A DNA stretch of 64,000 bases. Origin: Nevskiaceae bacterium (lineage in GTDB: Bacteria > Pseudomonadota > Gammaproteobacteria > Nevskiales > Nevskiaceae). The stretch covers positions 45,738 to 109,737 of the forward strand of contig SSEB01000016.1 in NCBI GenBank assembly GCA_008012115.1, given 5' to 3'. The position numbers and the translations under genes were made by a program. Position 1 is the stretch's first letter. Every line of letters begins with the position of its first letter. The notes under the pieces were generated by a model. That model saw only the letters and a list, made by a program, of their open reading frames with translations. It was not told the DNA's origin and ran no database searches. Positions 49,945-61,601 of the stretch are shown one piece after another.

Positions 49945-50985
49945 ATGGTCGATCACTTGCTCACCGCTGCCTTGGCCTGGTTCAACGTCTGGAAGCCGTA
50001 CATCTTTACCGCGGTAACCACGCTGATCATCCTGCTGGGGCTCGTGATCGTCGCTGCCTGGATGATCTGGCTGGAGCGTCGCCTGCTGGGCCTCTGGCAG
50101 GACCGCTACGGTCCCAATCGGGTCGGCCCCCTGGGGCTGGGGCAGGTCATTGCCGACATGATCAAGATTTTCTTCAAGGAAGACTGGCTGCCGCCGTTTG
50201 TCGACAAGCCCACCTTCGTGCTGGCGCCGGCCATCGCCATGAGCATGATGCTGCTGGGCTTCGCTGTGATTCCGCTGAGCGCCACCCTGGGTGTCGCGGA
50301 CCTGAATATCGGCCTGCTGTTCTTTTTGGCCATCGCCGGGCTGTCGGTCTACGCGGTCATGCTGGGTGGCTGGTCGAGCAATAGCAAGTATTCGCTGCTC
50401 GGCGGCGTGCGCTCGACCGCGCAGACCATCAGCTACGAAGTGTTCATGGGCATCGCGCTGATGGGCGTGGTGATGCAGACCGGGTCGTTCAGCCTGCGCG
50501 ACATCGTCAATGCACAGCAGGGCAGTTCTTTCGGCTTCATTCCCCACTGGAACATGTTCTCCCAGGTGCTCGGCCTCATCGTCTGGGTGCCGGCGGCGCT
50601 GGCGGTGACGCACCGCACGCCGTTCGATCTGCCGGAGGCCGAGTCGGAACTGGTGCAGGGCTATCACACCGAATACTCGGGCATGAAGTTCGGCATGTTC
50701 ATGGTCAGCGAGTACGTTGGCATCGTCATGGTCTCGGCGTTGACGACGACGTTGTTCTTTGGCGGCTGGCTCGGCCCTTTCGTTGATCGCCTGCCTTGGC
50801 TGGGCTTTTTCTGGTTCGCCGGCAAGACCTTCCTGTTCATGGCCAGCTACATCCTCGTGCGTGCCTCCTTGCCCCGACCGCGTTACGACCAGATCATGGC
50901 GGCGGGCTGGAAATTCTGTCTGCCGGTGGCGCTGCTGAACATGGTCGTAACCGGCGCGCTGGTGCTTTGGAAGGCGGGAGTTTGA
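49945..50985 (+). CDS. nuoH: NADH dehydrogenase I subunit H
   Basis: 346 residues, about eight membrane helices. Conserved [38 protein letters not shown] (acidic loop at the quinone chamber) and [13 protein letters not shown] near the C-terminus. It links the quinone site with the proton channels. Four bases after nuoG. Confidence 0.98.
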   Translation: MVDHLLTAALAWFNVWKPYIFTAVTTLIILLGLVIVAAWMIWLERRLLGLWQDRYGPNRVGPLGLGQVIADMIKIFFKEDWLPPFVDKPTFVLAPAIAMSMMLLGFAVIPLSATLGVADLNIGLLFFLAIAGLSVYAVMLGGWSSNSKYSLLGGVRSTAQTISYEVFMGIALMGVVMQTGSFSLRDIVNAQQGSSFGFIPHWNMFSQVLGLIVWVPAALAVTHRTPFDLPEAESELVQGYHTEYSGMKFGMFMVSEYVGIVMVSALTTTLFFGGWLGPFVDRLPWLGFFWFAGKTFLFMASYILVRASLPRPRYDQIMAAGWKFCLPVALLNMVVTGALVLWKAGV

Positions 50986-50987
50986 TC

Positions 50988-51521
50988 GTGGGAATCTTGC
51001 ACGGCGTTTGGACGCAGCTCAGAAGCATCGGCATGATCTTCAGCCACAGCTGGCGCAAGCGCGACGTCATTCCGTATCCGGAAGTAAAGCCCTACGTGCC
51101 GCCCCGCTACCGTGGCCGCATCGTGCTCACCCGTGACCCCGATGGTGAGGAACGCTGCGTCGCCTGCAATCTCTGCGCGGTCGCCTGTCCGGTCGGCTGC
51201 ATCTCGCTGCAGAAGGCAGAGAAGGAGGACGGGCGTTGGTACCCGGAGTTCTTCCGCATCAACTTCTCGCGCTGCATTTTCTGCGGCCTCTGCGAGGAAG
51301 CCTGCCCGACCACGGCCATCCAGCTGACGCCCGACTACGAGCTGTGCGAGTACAACCGCCAGAATCTCGTTTACGAGAAAGAGGACCTGCTGATCAGCGG
51401 TCCCGGGAAGTACCACGACTACAATTTCTACCGCGTGGCCGGCATGGCCATCGCGGGCAAGCCCAAGGGCGCTGCGCAGAAGGAAGCGCCGCCGGTCGAC
51501 ATCAAGTCGCTGCTGCCCTAG
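50988..51521 (+). CDS. nuoI: NADH dehydrogenase I subunit I
   Basis: 177 residues; GTG 50988 is chosen because it follows the nuoH stop by two bases and gives the standard N-terminus. Two 4Fe-4S motifs, [12 protein letters not shown] and [12 protein letters not shown], hold clusters N6a and N6b. Confidence 0.97.
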   Translation: MGILHGVWTQLRSIGMIFSHSWRKRDVIPYPEVKPYVPPRYRGRIVLTRDPDGEERCVACNLCAVACPVGCISLQKAEKEDGRWYPEFFRINFSRCIFCGLCEEACPTTAIQLTPDYELCEYNRQNLVYEKEDLLISGPGKYHDYNFYRVAGMAIAGKPKGAAQKEAPPVDIKSLLP

Positions 51522-51534
51522 GGACGGGACCGAC

Positions 51535-52023
51535 ATGGACATCTGCTTCTACATCGCCGCGGGCGTCGCCCTGATCTCCACCCTGCTGGTGATCACGGGG
51601 ACCAACCCGGTGCATGCGCTGCTCAACCTTGTGGTCTCGCTGCTGGCCGTCGCCATGATTTTCTTCACCCTTGGCGCGCCCTTCGCCGGCATGCTGGAGA
51701 TCATCGTCTACGCCGGCGCCATCATGGTGCTGTTCATTTTCGTGGTGATGATGCTCAACCTGGGCGAGGCCGTGATCCGCCAGGAGAAGCAGTGGCTGAC
51801 GCCGCGCGCCTGGATCGGCCCCATGCTGCTGAGCCTGCTACTGCTGGGCGAACTGGTCAGCGTGCTGGCCGGCGTCGGCAGCCATGCTGCCGGCATTGGC
51901 GAGATCGGCCCCAAGCAGGTCGGCGCCGCCTTGTACGGCCCCTATCTGCTGGCCGTGGAACTGGCATCAATGCTGCTGCTGGGCGCGCTGGTTGCCGCCT
52001 ATCACCTCGGCAAGCACGAATAG
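51535..52023 (+). CDS. nuoJ: NADH dehydrogenase I subunit J
   Basis: 162 residues with five hydrophobic segments; segment 3 has the conserved [20 protein letters not shown] with its pi-bulge region. Part of the membrane proton path. Thirteen bases on each side to nuoI and nuoK. Confidence 0.96.
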   Translation: MDICFYIAAGVALISTLLVITGTNPVHALLNLVVSLLAVAMIFFTLGAPFAGMLEIIVYAGAIMVLFIFVVMMLNLGEAVIRQEKQWLTPRAWIGPMLLSLLLLGELVSVLAGVGSHAAGIGEIGPKQVGAALYGPYLLAVELASMLLLGALVAAYHLGKHE

Positions 52024-52036
52024 GGAAGGCCGAAGA

Positions 52037-52357
52037 ATGACGGGGATGACCGCCACGATACCCATGGAGCACGGCCTGCTGGTGGCCTCGGCGCTGTTTG
52101 CGCTGGGCCTGGCCGGCGTGATGATCCGCCGCAACATCATCTTTATGCTGATGTCGCTGGAAGTGATGATGAATAGCGCCGCGCTGGCCTTCGTCATTGC
52201 CGGCAGCCGCTGGCAGCAGCCGGACGGGCAGATCATGTTCATCCTGATCCTGACCCTGGCCGCCGCCGAAGCCAGCGTCGGGCTGGCCTTGCTGCTGCAG
52301 CTGCACCGCCGCTTCCAGACCCTCGATGTCGATGCCGCCTCGGAGATGAAGGGATGA
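52037..52357 (+). CDS. nuoK: NADH dehydrogenase I subunit K
   Basis: 106 residues from ATG 52037; ATG 52046 and ATG 52064 are possible shorter starts, and the family norm is about 100 residues. Three hydrophobic segments with the conserved Glu in [12 protein letters not shown] and in [14 protein letters not shown]. Overlaps nuoL by 4 bases. Confidence 0.95.
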   Translation: MTGMTATIPMEHGLLVASALFALGLAGVMIRRNIIFMLMSLEVMMNSAALAFVIAGSRWQQPDGQIMFILILTLAAAEASVGLALLLQLHRRFQTLDVDAASEMKG

Positions 52358-54249
52358 GCCTGAATCTCCTGTTTCTGGTTTTCACCTTCCCGCTGGCCGG
52401 GTTCCTGACGCTGGCGTTTGCCCGTGGCCGCCTGCCGGAGAATGCCGCGGCGGTCGTCGGTGTCGGCTCGGTCGGTTTGTCGGCGCTGCTGACGGCGGCG
52501 CTGGGTGTCGAGTTTCTCAGCCATCCGCCGGCGGGTGGTGCTTACACCGAGCTGTTGTGGAACTGGATGAGCGTCGGGGGCTTCACGCCGCAGTTCGCGC
52601 TGCGCCTCGATGGTTTGTCGTTGGTCATGATGAGCGTGATCACCGGCGTCGGGTTCTTCATCCACCTGTTCGCCTCGTGGTACATGCGTGGCGACGAGGG
52701 CTATGACCGCTTCTTCTCCTACATGAACCTGTTCGTCGCCAGCATGCTGTTCCTGGTGCTGGGCGACAATCTGCTGTTTCTGTACTTTGGCTGGGAGGGC
52801 GTCGGCCTGTCCAGCTACCTGCTGATCGGTTTCTGGTACAAGGACGCCGCCAATGGCGCCGCCGCCCGCAAGGCTTTCGTCGTGACCCGCGTCGGCGATA
52901 CCTTCATGGCCATCGGCCTGTTCATCCTGTTCCGCGAGCTGGGCACGCTCAATATCCAGGACCTGATGCAGCGGGCGCCGGTGGTCTGGCCGCAGGGCTC
53001 GCCAACCCTGACCATCGCCGCGCTGTTGCTGCTCGGCGGTGCCGTTGGCAAATCGGCGCAGCTGCCCTTGCAGACCTGGTTGCCGGATGCCATGGCCGGC
53101 CCCACGCCGGTGTCGGCGCTGATCCACGCGGCGACGATGGTGACCGCTGGCGTGTACCTGATCGCGCGCACGCACGTGCTGTTCGATCTCTCCCCGTTTG
53201 CGCTGCAATGCGTCGGCGTCGTCGGAGCACTGACGCTGGTGATGGCCGGGTTCATCGCGCTGATGCAGACCGACATCAAGAAAATTCTCGCCTACTCGAC
53301 CATGAGCCAGATCGGCTACATGTTCCTGGCGCTGGGCGTTGGCGCCTACCAGCCGGCGGTGTTCCACCTGATGACGCACGCTTTCTTCAAGGCGCTGCTG
53401 TTCCTCTCGTCCGGTTCGGTGATCCTGGCGATGCACCACGAGCAGGACATTTTCAGGATGGGCGGCCTGCGTAAACATATCCCGCTGGTGTTCTGGTGCA
53501 TGCTGATCGGCACCGCGGCGCTGACGGCGCTGCCGTTCACCTCCGGGTTCTACTCCAAGGATGAAATCCTGCACGAGGTCTACCTGACGGGGCACACCGA
53601 CCTGTGGCTGGCGGGCGTGTTCGGTGCCTTCCTCACTGCCGTGTACAGCTTCCGCCTGATCTTCGTCACTTTCTTCGGGCCGGAGCGGTGGCGCGCGCAG
53701 GCGCATGGCGATGCGCATCATGGTCTCGCCGCCGACGAGAATCCGCACGGCGCCAAGACGCTGGACCACCACATTCCGCTGCTGGTGCTGCTGGCCTTCG
53801 CGGTGCTCGGGGGCTTCATCCACCAGCCACTGGACGGCGTATTGCCGCATGCGGCCATTGCCGATCCCGAGAAGGGCGGTGCGTTGATCGAGTTCATGCC
53901 GCTGATCGTCACCGTGATCGGCATTGCGCTGAGCGGGTACCTGTTCCTGGTCAATCCGGCGCTGCCGGCACGTCTGAGCAGCGGCGGGATGACCCGGTAC
54001 ATCGGCCGTTTCTGGAAGAGCGCCTTCGGCTTCGACTGGCTCTACGACCTGCTGTTCGTGCGGCCCTACCTTTGGCTGGTGCACATCAACCGCAATGACG
54101 TGGTCGATGTTGCCGTCAGCCGTGTCCCGGGCCTGTTCCGCGGCGCGCACGGCTACTTTGCCGGTACCCAGAGCGGCCGCCTACGCCGCTACGCCGCGGC
54201 GCTGGCCGTTGGCGCCTGTTTAGTGATCGCCGTGGTGGTCTACCTATGA
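52354..54249 (+). CDS. nuoL: NADH dehydrogenase I subunit L
   Basis: 631 residues, about 16 membrane helices. Antiporter-like core with the conserved Glu in [18 protein letters not shown] and Lys in [20 protein letters not shown]; a long C-terminal lateral helix follows. Distal proton-pumping subunit. Overlaps nuoM by 4 bases. Confidence 0.97.
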   Translation: MSLNLLFLVFTFPLAGFLTLAFARGRLPENAAAVVGVGSVGLSALLTAALGVEFLSHPPAGGAYTELLWNWMSVGGFTPQFALRLDGLSLVMMSVITGVGFFIHLFASWYMRGDEGYDRFFSYMNLFVASMLFLVLGDNLLFLYFGWEGVGLSSYLLIGFWYKDAANGAAARKAFVVTRVGDTFMAIGLFILFRELGTLNIQDLMQRAPVVWPQGSPTLTIAALLLLGGAVGKSAQLPLQTWLPDAMAGPTPVSALIHAATMVTAGVYLIARTHVLFDLSPFALQCVGVVGALTLVMAGFIALMQTDIKKILAYSTMSQIGYMFLALGVGAYQPAVFHLMTHAFFKALLFLSSGSVILAMHHEQDIFRMGGLRKHIPLVFWCMLIGTAALTALPFTSGFYSKDEILHEVYLTGHTDLWLAGVFGAFLTAVYSFRLIFVTFFGPERWRAQAHGDAHHGLAADENPHGAKTLDHHIPLLVLLAFAVLGGFIHQPLDGVLPHAAIADPEKGGALIEFMPLIVTVIGIALSGYLFLVNPALPARLSSGGMTRYIGRFWKSAFGFDWLYDLLFVRPYLWLVHINRNDVVDVAVSRVPGLFRGAHGYFAGTQSGRLRRYAAALAVGACLVIAVVVYL

Positions 54250-55784
54250 TTCTGGTCTGGCTGATCCTGCTTCCCTTCATCGGCGGCCTGCTGTGCTGGC
54301 TGGGCGAGCGCGTCATGGGCGTGGGCTTCCCGCGCTGGATCGCGCTGGCCACGATGATCCTGTCGCTGGGCCTGTCGTTCGGCCTATGGGCCGAGGGCGG
54401 CTTCTCGCTGGCCCAGGTCGGCACCGCGCATCCGCAGTGGACGGTGGAATTCCGCGCCGACTGGATTCCGCGCCTGGGCATTTCCTTTCACCTGGCGATC
54501 GACGGCCTGTCGCTGCTGCTGGTGGTGCTCACCAATATCCTCGGCGTGATGGCGGTAGGCTGCTCGTGGAAGGAAATCCAGCAGAACGTCGGCTTCTTCC
54601 ATCTCAACCTGCTGTGGAACCTGGGCGGCGTGGTTGGCGTGTTCCTGACGCTGGACCTGTTCCTGTTCTTCTTCCTCTGGGAAATGATGCTGGTGCCGAT
54701 GTATTTCCTGATCGCGCTGTGGGGGCACAACGCGCCCGGCGGCAAGGGACGCATCTACGCGGCCAACAAGTTCTTCATCTTCACGCAGGCTTCGGGCCTG
54801 TTGATGCTGGTCGCCATCCTCGGCCTGGTGTTCGCCAACTATCAGAACACCGGCGTACTGACCTTCGACTACGAGGACCTGCTCAAGGCCAAGCTGTCGC
54901 CGCACGTCGAGTACCTGTTGATGCTCGGCTTCTTTGTCGCCTTCGCGGTGAAGATGCCGGTGATCCCGGTGCACAGCTGGTTACCGGACGCGCACTCGCA
55001 GGCGCCCACCGCCGGCTCGGTCGATCTCGCCGGCATCCTGCTCAAGACCGCCGCCTACGGCCTGCTGCGCTTCGGCCTGCCGCTGTTCCCGCACGCCTCG
55101 GCGGACTTCGCACCCATCGCCATGTGGCTGGGCGTGGTCGGCATCATCTATGCCGCGCTCATGGCCTTTGCGCAGACCGACATCAAGCGCCTGATCGCCT
55201 ATACCTCGATCTCGCACATGGGCTTCGTGCTGATCGGCATTTACGCCGGCACCACCCAGGCCCTGCAAGGCGTGGTTGTGCAGATGATCGCCCACGGCAT
55301 CTCGGCCGGCGCGCTGTTCATCCTCTGTGGTGAAATCTACGAGCGCCTGCACACGCGCGACCTGAGGAAGATGGGCGGCCTGTGGGCGCGCTTCCCCTAT
55401 CTGCCGCCGATCGCGCTGTTCTTCAGTGTCGCCTCGCTCGGCCTGCCGGGGCTGGGCAACTTCGTCGGCGAGTTCCTGATCCTGCTGGGCACCTTCAAGA
55501 TCAACATCGCGGTGACGCTGTTCGCCGCCAGCGGCCTGGTACTGGCGGCGGTGTACTCGCTGATCCTGGTGCAGCGCGCTTTTCACGGCGCGCCGAAGGA
55601 GGATCAGCACAAGCTGGACGATCTTTCGCGCCGCGAGCTGGCGCTGATGCTGTCGCTGATGGCGGCGCTGCTGTGGCTGGGCCTGTTCCCGCAGACGGTG
55701 CTGGATACTTCGCTGGCGTCGATGCAATCGGTGCAGCAGGTCTATCAGAGTGCGCAGCAGGCCCTCGGAGTCGCCGTCCCATGA
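54246..55784 (+). CDS. nuoM: NADH dehydrogenase I subunit M
   Basis: 512 residues, about 14 membrane helices. Antiporter-like core with Glu in FFLWEMMLVPMYFLIALWG and Lys in FAVKMPVIPVHSWLPDAHSQ. Overlaps nuoL and nuoN by 4 bases each. Confidence 0.97.
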   Translation: MILVWLILLPFIGGLLCWLGERVMGVGFPRWIALATMILSLGLSFGLWAEGGFSLAQVGTAHPQWTVEFRADWIPRLGISFHLAIDGLSLLLVVLTNILGVMAVGCSWKEIQQNVGFFHLNLLWNLGGVVGVFLTLDLFLFFFLWEMMLVPMYFLIALWGHNAPGGKGRIYAANKFFIFTQASGLLMLVAILGLVFANYQNTGVLTFDYEDLLKAKLSPHVEYLLMLGFFVAFAVKMPVIPVHSWLPDAHSQAPTAGSVDLAGILLKTAAYGLLRFGLPLFPHASADFAPIAMWLGVVGIIYAALMAFAQTDIKRLIAYTSISHMGFVLIGIYAGTTQALQGVVVQMIAHGISAGALFILCGEIYERLHTRDLRKMGGLWARFPYLPPIALFFSVASLGLPGLGNFVGEFLILLGTFKINIAVTLFAASGLVLAAVYSLILVQRAFHGAPKEDQHKLDDLSRRELALMLSLMAALLWLGLFPQTVLDTSLASMQSVQQVYQSAQQALGVAVP

Positions 55785-57268
55785 TGTTTACAACCGCCCA
55801 ATGGATCGCGTTGCTGCCGATCCTGCTGACCGGCGCCACCTCGATCGCGGTGATGACCGGCATCGCCGTCAAGCGCGACCATTGGTGGAACGCCACCATC
55901 AGCGTCGCCGGCCTCAACGCGGCGCTGCTGGCCAGCTCGGTACTGTTCTTCGGCCCACGGCTGTTCCCAGACGTGGTGCCGCATTACCTGCCGCAGCAGG
56001 TCACGCCGCTGTTGATGATCGACGACTACTCGATCTTCTACGTCGGCTTGATCCTGTCGGCGACGCTGGCGACGGCGACGCTGCTGCATGCCTACATGGA
56101 AGGCTATCAGGGCAACAAGGAGGAGATTTACCTCCTGCTGACCATCTCCGCGTTGGGCGCCGTGGTGCTGGCCTGCGCCAATCATCTGGCCGGACTGTTC
56201 ATCGGCGTGGAACTGCTATCGGTGCCGCTGTACGCGATGGTCGCCTACCCGGTGAAGTTGCGCGGCGCGCTGGAGGGGGGCCTCAAGTACCTGGTGCTGT
56301 CGGCCGCGGCGTCGGCGTTCCTGCTGTTTGGCATGGCGCTGATCTACGCGCAGACCGGCACGCTGTCGTTCGCGGGTATCGCCGCGTGGACGCAGGCCAC
56401 CGGCGGCGCCGGGTTCATGGTGCTCACCGGCGTCTCGTTGATGCTGGTTGGCGCCGGCTTCAAGCTGTCGATGGTGCCCTTCCACCTGTGGACGCCGGAC
56501 GTTTACGAAGGCGCGCCGGCTCCGGTCACCGGGTTCCTCGCCACGGCGTCCAAGACCGCGATGTTTGCGGTGCTGCTGCGCTTCTTCATCGAGACCGGCC
56601 TCTATCGCGCCGCCAGCCTGCTCGACGTGCTGACGGCGATGGCGGTGGCCTCGATCCTCGTCGGCAACGTGCTGGCGCTGTTCCAGAACAATCTCAAGCG
56701 CATGCTGGCCTATTCGTCGGTCGCGCACTTCGGCTATCTGGTGGTGGCGCTAATCGCGGCCGGCCCGCTGGCGGTGGAAGCGGTCGGCGTCTACCTGCTG
56801 ACCTACGTGGTCACCACGCTCAGCGCCTTCGGCGTGGTCACCCTGATGTCGAGCCCCTTCGGCGAGCGCGACGCGACGCAGATCTACGACTACCGCGGTC
56901 TGTTCTGGCGCCGCCCGTTCCTGACCTCGATCCTGACGGTGGCGATGCTGTCGCTGGCCGGCATTCCGCTCACCGCCGGCTTCATCGGCAAGTTCTACGT
57001 GATCGCAGCCGGCGTTGACCAGCATCTCTGGATCCTGCTCGCCGCTGTGGTGATCGGCAGCGCCATCGGCCTCTACTACTACCTGCGCGTGATGATCACG
57101 CTGTTCCTGCTCGACCCCGAGCGGCGCCGCTTCTCCGCACCGCTGGACTGGGCGCAGCAGGCCGGTGGCTACATGGTGCTGGGGCTGATGCTGCTGATGC
57201 TGCTGCTGGGCATCTACCCGCAGCCTTTCATCGAGTTCATCCACTCGGCAGGCCTGATCGCGGGTTGA
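55781..57268 (+). CDS. nuoN: NADH dehydrogenase I subunit N
   Basis: 495 residues, about 14 membrane helices. Antiporter-like with Glu in LFIGVELLSVPLYAMVAY and Lys in GAGFKLSMVPFHLWTPDVYE. Last gene of the operon. Element copy 7 begins five bases after its stop codon and, with the T-tract after it, probably ends the transcript. Confidence 0.97.
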   Translation: MMFTTAQWIALLPILLTGATSIAVMTGIAVKRDHWWNATISVAGLNAALLASSVLFFGPRLFPDVVPHYLPQQVTPLLMIDDYSIFYVGLILSATLATATLLHAYMEGYQGNKEEIYLLLTISALGAVVLACANHLAGLFIGVELLSVPLYAMVAYPVKLRGALEGGLKYLVLSAAASAFLLFGMALIYAQTGTLSFAGIAAWTQATGGAGFMVLTGVSLMLVGAGFKLSMVPFHLWTPDVYEGAPAPVTGFLATASKTAMFAVLLRFFIETGLYRAASLLDVLTAMAVASILVGNVLALFQNNLKRMLAYSSVAHFGYLVVALIAAGPLAVEAVGVYLLTYVVTTLSAFGVVTLMSSPFGERDATQIYDYRGLFWRRPFLTSILTVAMLSLAGIPLTAGFIGKFYVIAAGVDQHLWILLAAVVIGSAIGLYYYLRVMITLFLLDPERRRFSAPLDWAQQAGGYMVLGLMLLMLLLGIYPQPFIEFIHSAGLIAG

Positions 57269-57273
57269 AACAT

Positions 57274-57387
57274 GCCACCCGCTCTCCCAGGGCGGGGTGT
57301 GAAATTTGTTTTATATCATTAAATAAATTTAAAATAATTAAATAAAAATAAACACACGCCCCTCGCGTAACCGGTACAGCGGGTGGC
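57274..57387. repeat. 114-bp inverted-end element, copy 7
   Basis: The ends are GCCACCCGCT and AGCGGGTGGC with 24-46-24 spacing; the core runs from GTTTTATATC to AAAATAAAC. The arms share GCGGGGTGT and ACACGCCCC with a one-base bulge. Eight T follow the right end after one base (57389-57396), so this copy also has the form of a rho-independent terminator after nuoN. Confidence 0.9.
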
Positions 57388-57587
57388 GTTTTTTTTACCT
57401 CGAGGTTGACCCTGCCGGAGTGTCGCGGCATGGTGTGTCATCGGCGCCGCGCGGCGCCGGACCCCGGCAACCGCAGGCGACCGACCCGGCCAGCAAGCTC
57501 TGGCCATGGCCGGCCGCAACATTGTTCTCGTGGCGGCGGGTTCCGGCCTCGCGATGGCGCCCTCCATCTTGCTAGCAAGGAGTGCCC

Positions 57588-59558
57588 ATGACACGACGTA
57601 CACTCGCCGCCGCTTTTGCTCTGCTGACGCTGGCGGCCTGCGGAAAATCCGAAGCGCCGCCGCCCGAGGCGGCCAAGGCGGACCGGCCGACGGCCGCCGA
57701 TGCCGACAAGTTCATCGCCGGGATCAACGACGATTTCCGCAAGAAGCTGCCGTTCCTCAATTCCGCGCAGTGGGTGCAGGACACCTACATCACCGACGAC
57801 ACGCAGACGCTGTCGTCCAGCGCCAACGAGCAGTGGCTCGGGTATCTCAGCGGCAAGATCGAGGAGTCCAAGAAATTCAACGGCGTCGAAATGTCGCCGG
57901 AGACGGCGCGCGGCATGCTGCTGCTCAAGCTGCAGAGCGCGATGCCGGCGCCCAGCGATCCGGCCAAGCGCGAGGAACTGGCCAAGATCGCGGCGCGTAT
58001 GGAGGCCAACTACGGCGCCGGCAAATGGTGCCGCGAGACCGGCGGCAAACAGGACTGCCTCAACCTCGACCAGATCGAGAAGATCGTCAACGATCCCAAG
58101 CAGACGCCACAGGCGCGTGCCGAGGCCTGGGCCGGCTGGCATGAGACGGCGCGGCCGATCCGCAAGGACTACCAGCGCTTCGTCGAGCTGACCAACCAGG
58201 GCGCCAAGGAAATGGGCTACGCCGACACCGGCGAGCTGTGGCGCGCCGGTTACGACATGAGCCCGGCCGACTTCGAGAAGGAGACCGACCGCCTGTGGGC
58301 GCAGGTGCAGCCGCTGTATGAGCAACTGCATTGCTACGTGCGCGGCAAGCTCAACGCCAAGTACGGCGACGCGGTGGTGCCCAAGGACGGCCTGATCCCG
58401 GCGCAGCTGCTCGGCAACATGTGGGCGCAGCAGTGGAGCAACATCTACGACCAGGTGGAGCCGTATCCGGGCGTGCGCAGCGTCGACGTGACGCCGGCGC
58501 TGAAGAAGCAGCGCGAGGAGGAGCTGAAAAAGCTGCTCGCCGCCTTCAAGGGCACGCCGACCGCGGTGCAGCGCGCGGAGCTGGAGCACCAGGCCGACGC
58601 CGCCGAGGCCAAGCGCATCACCAAGATCGCCGAAGACTTTTACACCTCGGTCGGCTTCCCGCCGCTGCCGGGCTCGTTCTACGAGAAGTCCATGCTGCTG
58701 CGCCCGCGCGACCGCGACGTGGTCTGCCACGCCAGCGCCTGGGACATGAACATGCAGGGCGATGTGCGCGTGAAGATGTGCATGGAGCCGGATGCCGAGA
58801 CGCTGGAGACCATCCATCACGAGATGGGCCACATCTACTACGACCTGATGTACAACCCGCTGCCGCCGCTGTTCCAGAACGCCGCGCATGACGGTTTCCA
58901 CGAAGCCATCGGCGACACCATCACGCTGTCGCTCAATCCCGCGCACCTGGCGAAGATCGGCCTGGTCCCGGCGCAGAAGGAGGATCCCAAGGCCACCATC
59001 AACGCGCAGATGCGGCTGGCGCTGGACAAGATCGCCTTCCTGCCGTTCGGCAAGCTGATCGACCAATGGCGCTGGAAGGTGTTCTCCGGCGCGATCCCGG
59101 CGGACCAGTACAACGCCGGCTGGTGGAAGCTGCGCGCGCAGTACCAGGGCATCGCGCCGCCGCTGGCGCGCAGCGAGGAGGATTTCGACCCCGGCGCCAA
59201 GTACCACGTGCCGGGCAACACGCCGTACACGCGCTACTTCCTCAGTTTCATCATCCAGTTCCAGTTCCAGAAGGCGCTGTGCGATGCCGCCGGCTTCAAG
59301 GGGCCGCTGTACGAATGCGACATCTACGGCAACAAGGACGCCGGCAAGAAGTACATGGAGATGCTCAGCGCCGGCGCTTCCAAGCCCTGGCAGGACACGC
59401 TGGAGAAACTCACCGGTACGCGCCAGATGGACGCCGCCGCCATCACCGAATACTTCGCGCCGCTGATGGCGTATCTTAAGCAGCAGAATCAGGGGCAGAG
59501 TTGCGGCTGGGCGACGCAACCCGCCACCACCGCGCCGGCCGCGCCGGCGACGCCATAA
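57588..59558 (+). CDS. M2-family peptidyl-dipeptidase lipoprotein (ACE homologue)
   Basis: 656 residues from ATG 57588 (AAGGAG 5 bases upstream; GTG 57582 overlaps the Shine-Dalgarno and is unlikely). The lipoprotein signal ends [10 protein letters not shown]. The single catalytic domain has HEMGH at 411-415 and the third zinc ligand Glu about 24 residues later ([10 protein letters not shown]), plus [16 protein letters not shown]. It should cleave dipeptides from peptide C-termini in the periplasm or outer membrane. The 200 bases before it hold a GC-rich hairpin near 57442-57459 and nothing else I can name. Confidence 0.95.
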   Translation: MTRRTLAAAFALLTLAACGKSEAPPPEAAKADRPTAADADKFIAGINDDFRKKLPFLNSAQWVQDTYITDDTQTLSSSANEQWLGYLSGKIEESKKFNGVEMSPETARGMLLLKLQSAMPAPSDPAKREELAKIAARMEANYGAGKWCRETGGKQDCLNLDQIEKIVNDPKQTPQARAEAWAGWHETARPIRKDYQRFVELTNQGAKEMGYADTGELWRAGYDMSPADFEKETDRLWAQVQPLYEQLHCYVRGKLNAKYGDAVVPKDGLIPAQLLGNMWAQQWSNIYDQVEPYPGVRSVDVTPALKKQREEELKKLLAAFKGTPTAVQRAELEHQADAAEAKRITKIAEDFYTSVGFPPLPGSFYEKSMLLRPRDRDVVCHASAWDMNMQGDVRVKMCMEPDAETLETIHHEMGHIYYDLMYNPLPPLFQNAAHDGFHEAIGDTITLSLNPAHLAKIGLVPAQKEDPKATINAQMRLALDKIAFLPFGKLIDQWRWKVFSGAIPADQYNAGWWKLRAQYQGIAPPLARSEEDFDPGAKYHVPGNTPYTRYFLSFIIQFQFQKALCDAAGFKGPLYECDIYGNKDAGKKYMEMLSAGASKPWQDTLEKLTGTRQMDAAAITEYFAPLMAYLKQQNQGQSCGWATQPATTAPAAPATP

Positions 59559-59589
59559 CGGGGGAGGGAGGCTGGCCGGAAGGGCAGGG

Positions 59590-59617
59590 GCGGCGCACCA
59601 CGGTGCGCCGCTTTTTT
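59590..59617 (+). terminator. Rho-independent terminator after the M2 dipeptidase
   Basis: GCGGCGCACC and GGTGCGCCGC form a 10-bp stem with loop AC, followed by six T (59612-59617). Confidence 0.9.
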
Positions 59618-59650
59618 ATTGCCGAAACCCGCCGGCAGCCCCGAAAAATC

Positions 59651-59764
59651 GCCACCCGCTGCGCGGTCGCGAAGCGGCGGCATTGTTTATTATTATATAT
59701 CAATTTTATAATATAATAATAAAATATAACATTTCCCCCAGCGAATTGCCGTAGAGCGGGTGGC
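59651..59764. repeat. 114-bp inverted-end element, copy 8
   Basis: The ends are GCCACCCGCT and AGCGGGTGGC with 24-46-24 spacing. The core runs from GTTTATTATTAT to AAAATATAAC, and pairing is weak, so composition and length are kept while the palindrome is not. It lies after the dipeptidase terminator and 64 bases before the patatin start. Confidence 0.9.
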
Positions 59765-59828
59765 GCTTCCGCGGTGCCGTCAGAGCGGCGCCATCCGCTA
59801 GACTCGCAGCTCCAGATCCTGAACCCGC

Positions 59829-61601
59829 ATGGACTTCATCGCTCTCCTTTCGCGCTGCACGCTGTTCGCCGGGCTCGACGAAGCGGCGCTGACGGCGGTG
59901 GCGCGTCATGCCCGGCTGCGCGAGATCAAGAGCGGCGGCACGCTGTTCCGCGAGGGCGAGACCTCCGACTGCATGTACGTGGTGGCCACCGGCCGCCTGC
60001 GCGTGACGCTGTCCACCGGCGTCATCGCCGCCGACATCGGCCGCTACGAACCCATCGGCGAGATCGGCCTGCTCGCCGAGGAGCGCCGCACGGCCAGCGT
60101 CCACGCGGTGCGCGATTCCATCGTCGTCGTGCTCGGACGCGAGGACCTGATGGCCTGCCTCTACGCGCATCCGCAGGCGCTGGTGGCGATGACGCGCGTC
60201 ATCATCGGCCGCCTGCGGCGCAACCAGCGTGCGCAGGCGCTGGAGGGCGCGCGCAGCGCCCACACCTTCGCGGTGGTGCCGGCCGGCGGCAGCGTCGATG
60301 CGCACGCCTTTGCCGAAACCCTGTGCGCGACGCTGGCCACGCACGATAGCGTCAAGCTGATCGACGACGTCTTCGTCGATGCGCAGCTCGGTGCCGGCAC
60401 CGCGTTCAAACCTTTCCAGGAAGGCGAGACCAACGAGCGCCTGATGACGCTGCTGGGCGAGGTCGAGAGTCAGTACCGCTACCTCGTCTACGCCGCCGGT
60501 GGCGAGGCCGACCCCTGGGCGCGGCGCTGCACCCGCCAGGCCGACCGCGTGATCGTGATCGCCGATGCTGCGGCTGCGCCGGCGATGACGCCGATGCTGG
60601 AGCGCCTGCGCAGCGGCAACAACGCGCGGGTGCCGGTGGACCTGGTGCTGCTGGGCGCCGAGGGTCTGACCACCGACGTGCTCGGCTGGCGCGAGTGCAC
60701 GCGGGCCGGCGCGCATTACTTCGCGCGGCCCGGCCACGCCGGCGACGTGGCGGCGATTGCGCGCCAGATGACCGGCCGCGGCATCGGCCTGGTGCTGGGC
60801 GGCGGCGGCGCGCGCGGCTTTGCCCACATCGGCCTGATGCGCGCGCTGCACGAACTGAAGCTGCCGGTGGATGTGCTCGGCGGCGCCAGCATGGGCGCCT
60901 TCTTTGCGGCGCTGATGGCTTGCGGCAAGGACTACGTCGAGATCACCGAGATCGCGCGCAGCAGCTTCGTCGAGCACAACTACCTCAACGATTACATGTT
61001 TCCGACGGTGGCGCTGATCCGCGGCCGCAAGTTCGTGCGCCACCTGCACGAGGTGTTCGGCGACCGCCAGATCGAACGGCTGCGCACGCCGTTCTTCTGC
61101 GTCTCCACCAACCTGACCCGCGGCACGCCGGTGGTGCACGATCGCGGCGAGTTGGCCACCTGGCTGGCCTGCAGCATGTGCGTGCCCGGCGTGGCGCCGC
61201 CGGTGGCCTACAAGGGCGAACTGCTGGTGGACGGCGCGGTCATCAACAGCCTGCCGACGGATGTGATGCAGGGCCTGCAGCGCGGGCCGATCATCGCCTC
61301 CGACGTCAGCACCGAGGGCGACCTGCGCGCGCCCGGCATCGAGGGCCCAGACCCGGAAGGCCTGTTGCGCTGGAACGCGCCGTCGAAACGGCCGGGCCTG
61401 TTCAGCATCATTTTCCGCACCGCGACGTTGACCAGCGAGAGCGGCGTCGCCAACCGCGCGGCCAAGGCGGATGTCTATATCCGCATGCCGGTCTCCGGCG
61501 TCGCGCTGTTCGACTGGAAGAAGATGGACGAGGTGATCGAGCGCGGCTACCGACACGCGCTGGAAAAGCTGGGGCCGGTGCGCGACAGCCTGATCAGGTA
61601 G
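59829..61601 (+). CDS. cNMP-binding patatin-like phospholipase (NTE type)
   Basis: 590 residues. An N-terminal cyclic-nucleotide-binding-type domain (residues 1 to about 125, with [18 protein letters not shown]) is followed by a linker and a patatin domain (about 318-490). The patatin part has the oxyanion loop GGGGARG, nucleophile S354 in GASMG and D468 in DGA. This is the architecture of neuropathy-target-esterase-like lysophospholipases. There is no membrane segment. Whether it binds a nucleotide is unknown. It converges with the HAD gene, overlapping by 8 bases. Confidence 0.93.
   Translation: MDFIALLSRCTLFAGLDEAALTAVARHARLREIKSGGTLFREGETSDCMYVVATGRLRVTLSTGVIAADIGRYEPIGEIGLLAEERRTASVHAVRDSIVVVLGREDLMACLYAHPQALVAMTRVIIGRLRRNQRAQALEGARSAHTFAVVPAGGSVDAHAFAETLCATLATHDSVKLIDDVFVDAQLGAGTAFKPFQEGETNERLMTLLGEVESQYRYLVYAAGGEADPWARRCTRQADRVIVIADAAAAPAMTPMLERLRSGNNARVPVDLVLLGAEGLTTDVLGWRECTRAGAHYFARPGHAGDVAAIARQMTGRGIGLVLGGGGARGFAHIGLMRALHELKLPVDVLGGASMGAFFAALMACGKDYVEITEIARSSFVEHNYLNDYMFPTVALIRGRKFVRHLHEVFGDRQIERLRTPFFCVSTNLTRGTPVVHDRGELATWLACSMCVPGVAPPVAYKGELLVDGAVINSLPTDVMQGLQRGPIIASDVSTEGDLRAPGIEGPDPEGLLRWNAPSKRPGLFSIIFRTATLTSESGVANRAAKADVYIRMPVSGVALFDWKKMDEVIERGYRHALEKLGPVRDSLIR

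Noticed and set aside
46851..49946. A 1031-residue minus-strand frame opposite nuoG
   Set aside because: Shadow of nuoG; no domain, no start signal.
52354..57268. nuoL, nuoM and nuoN similarity as a recent gene duplication
   Set aside because: These are ancient antiporter-like paralogues found in every complex I.
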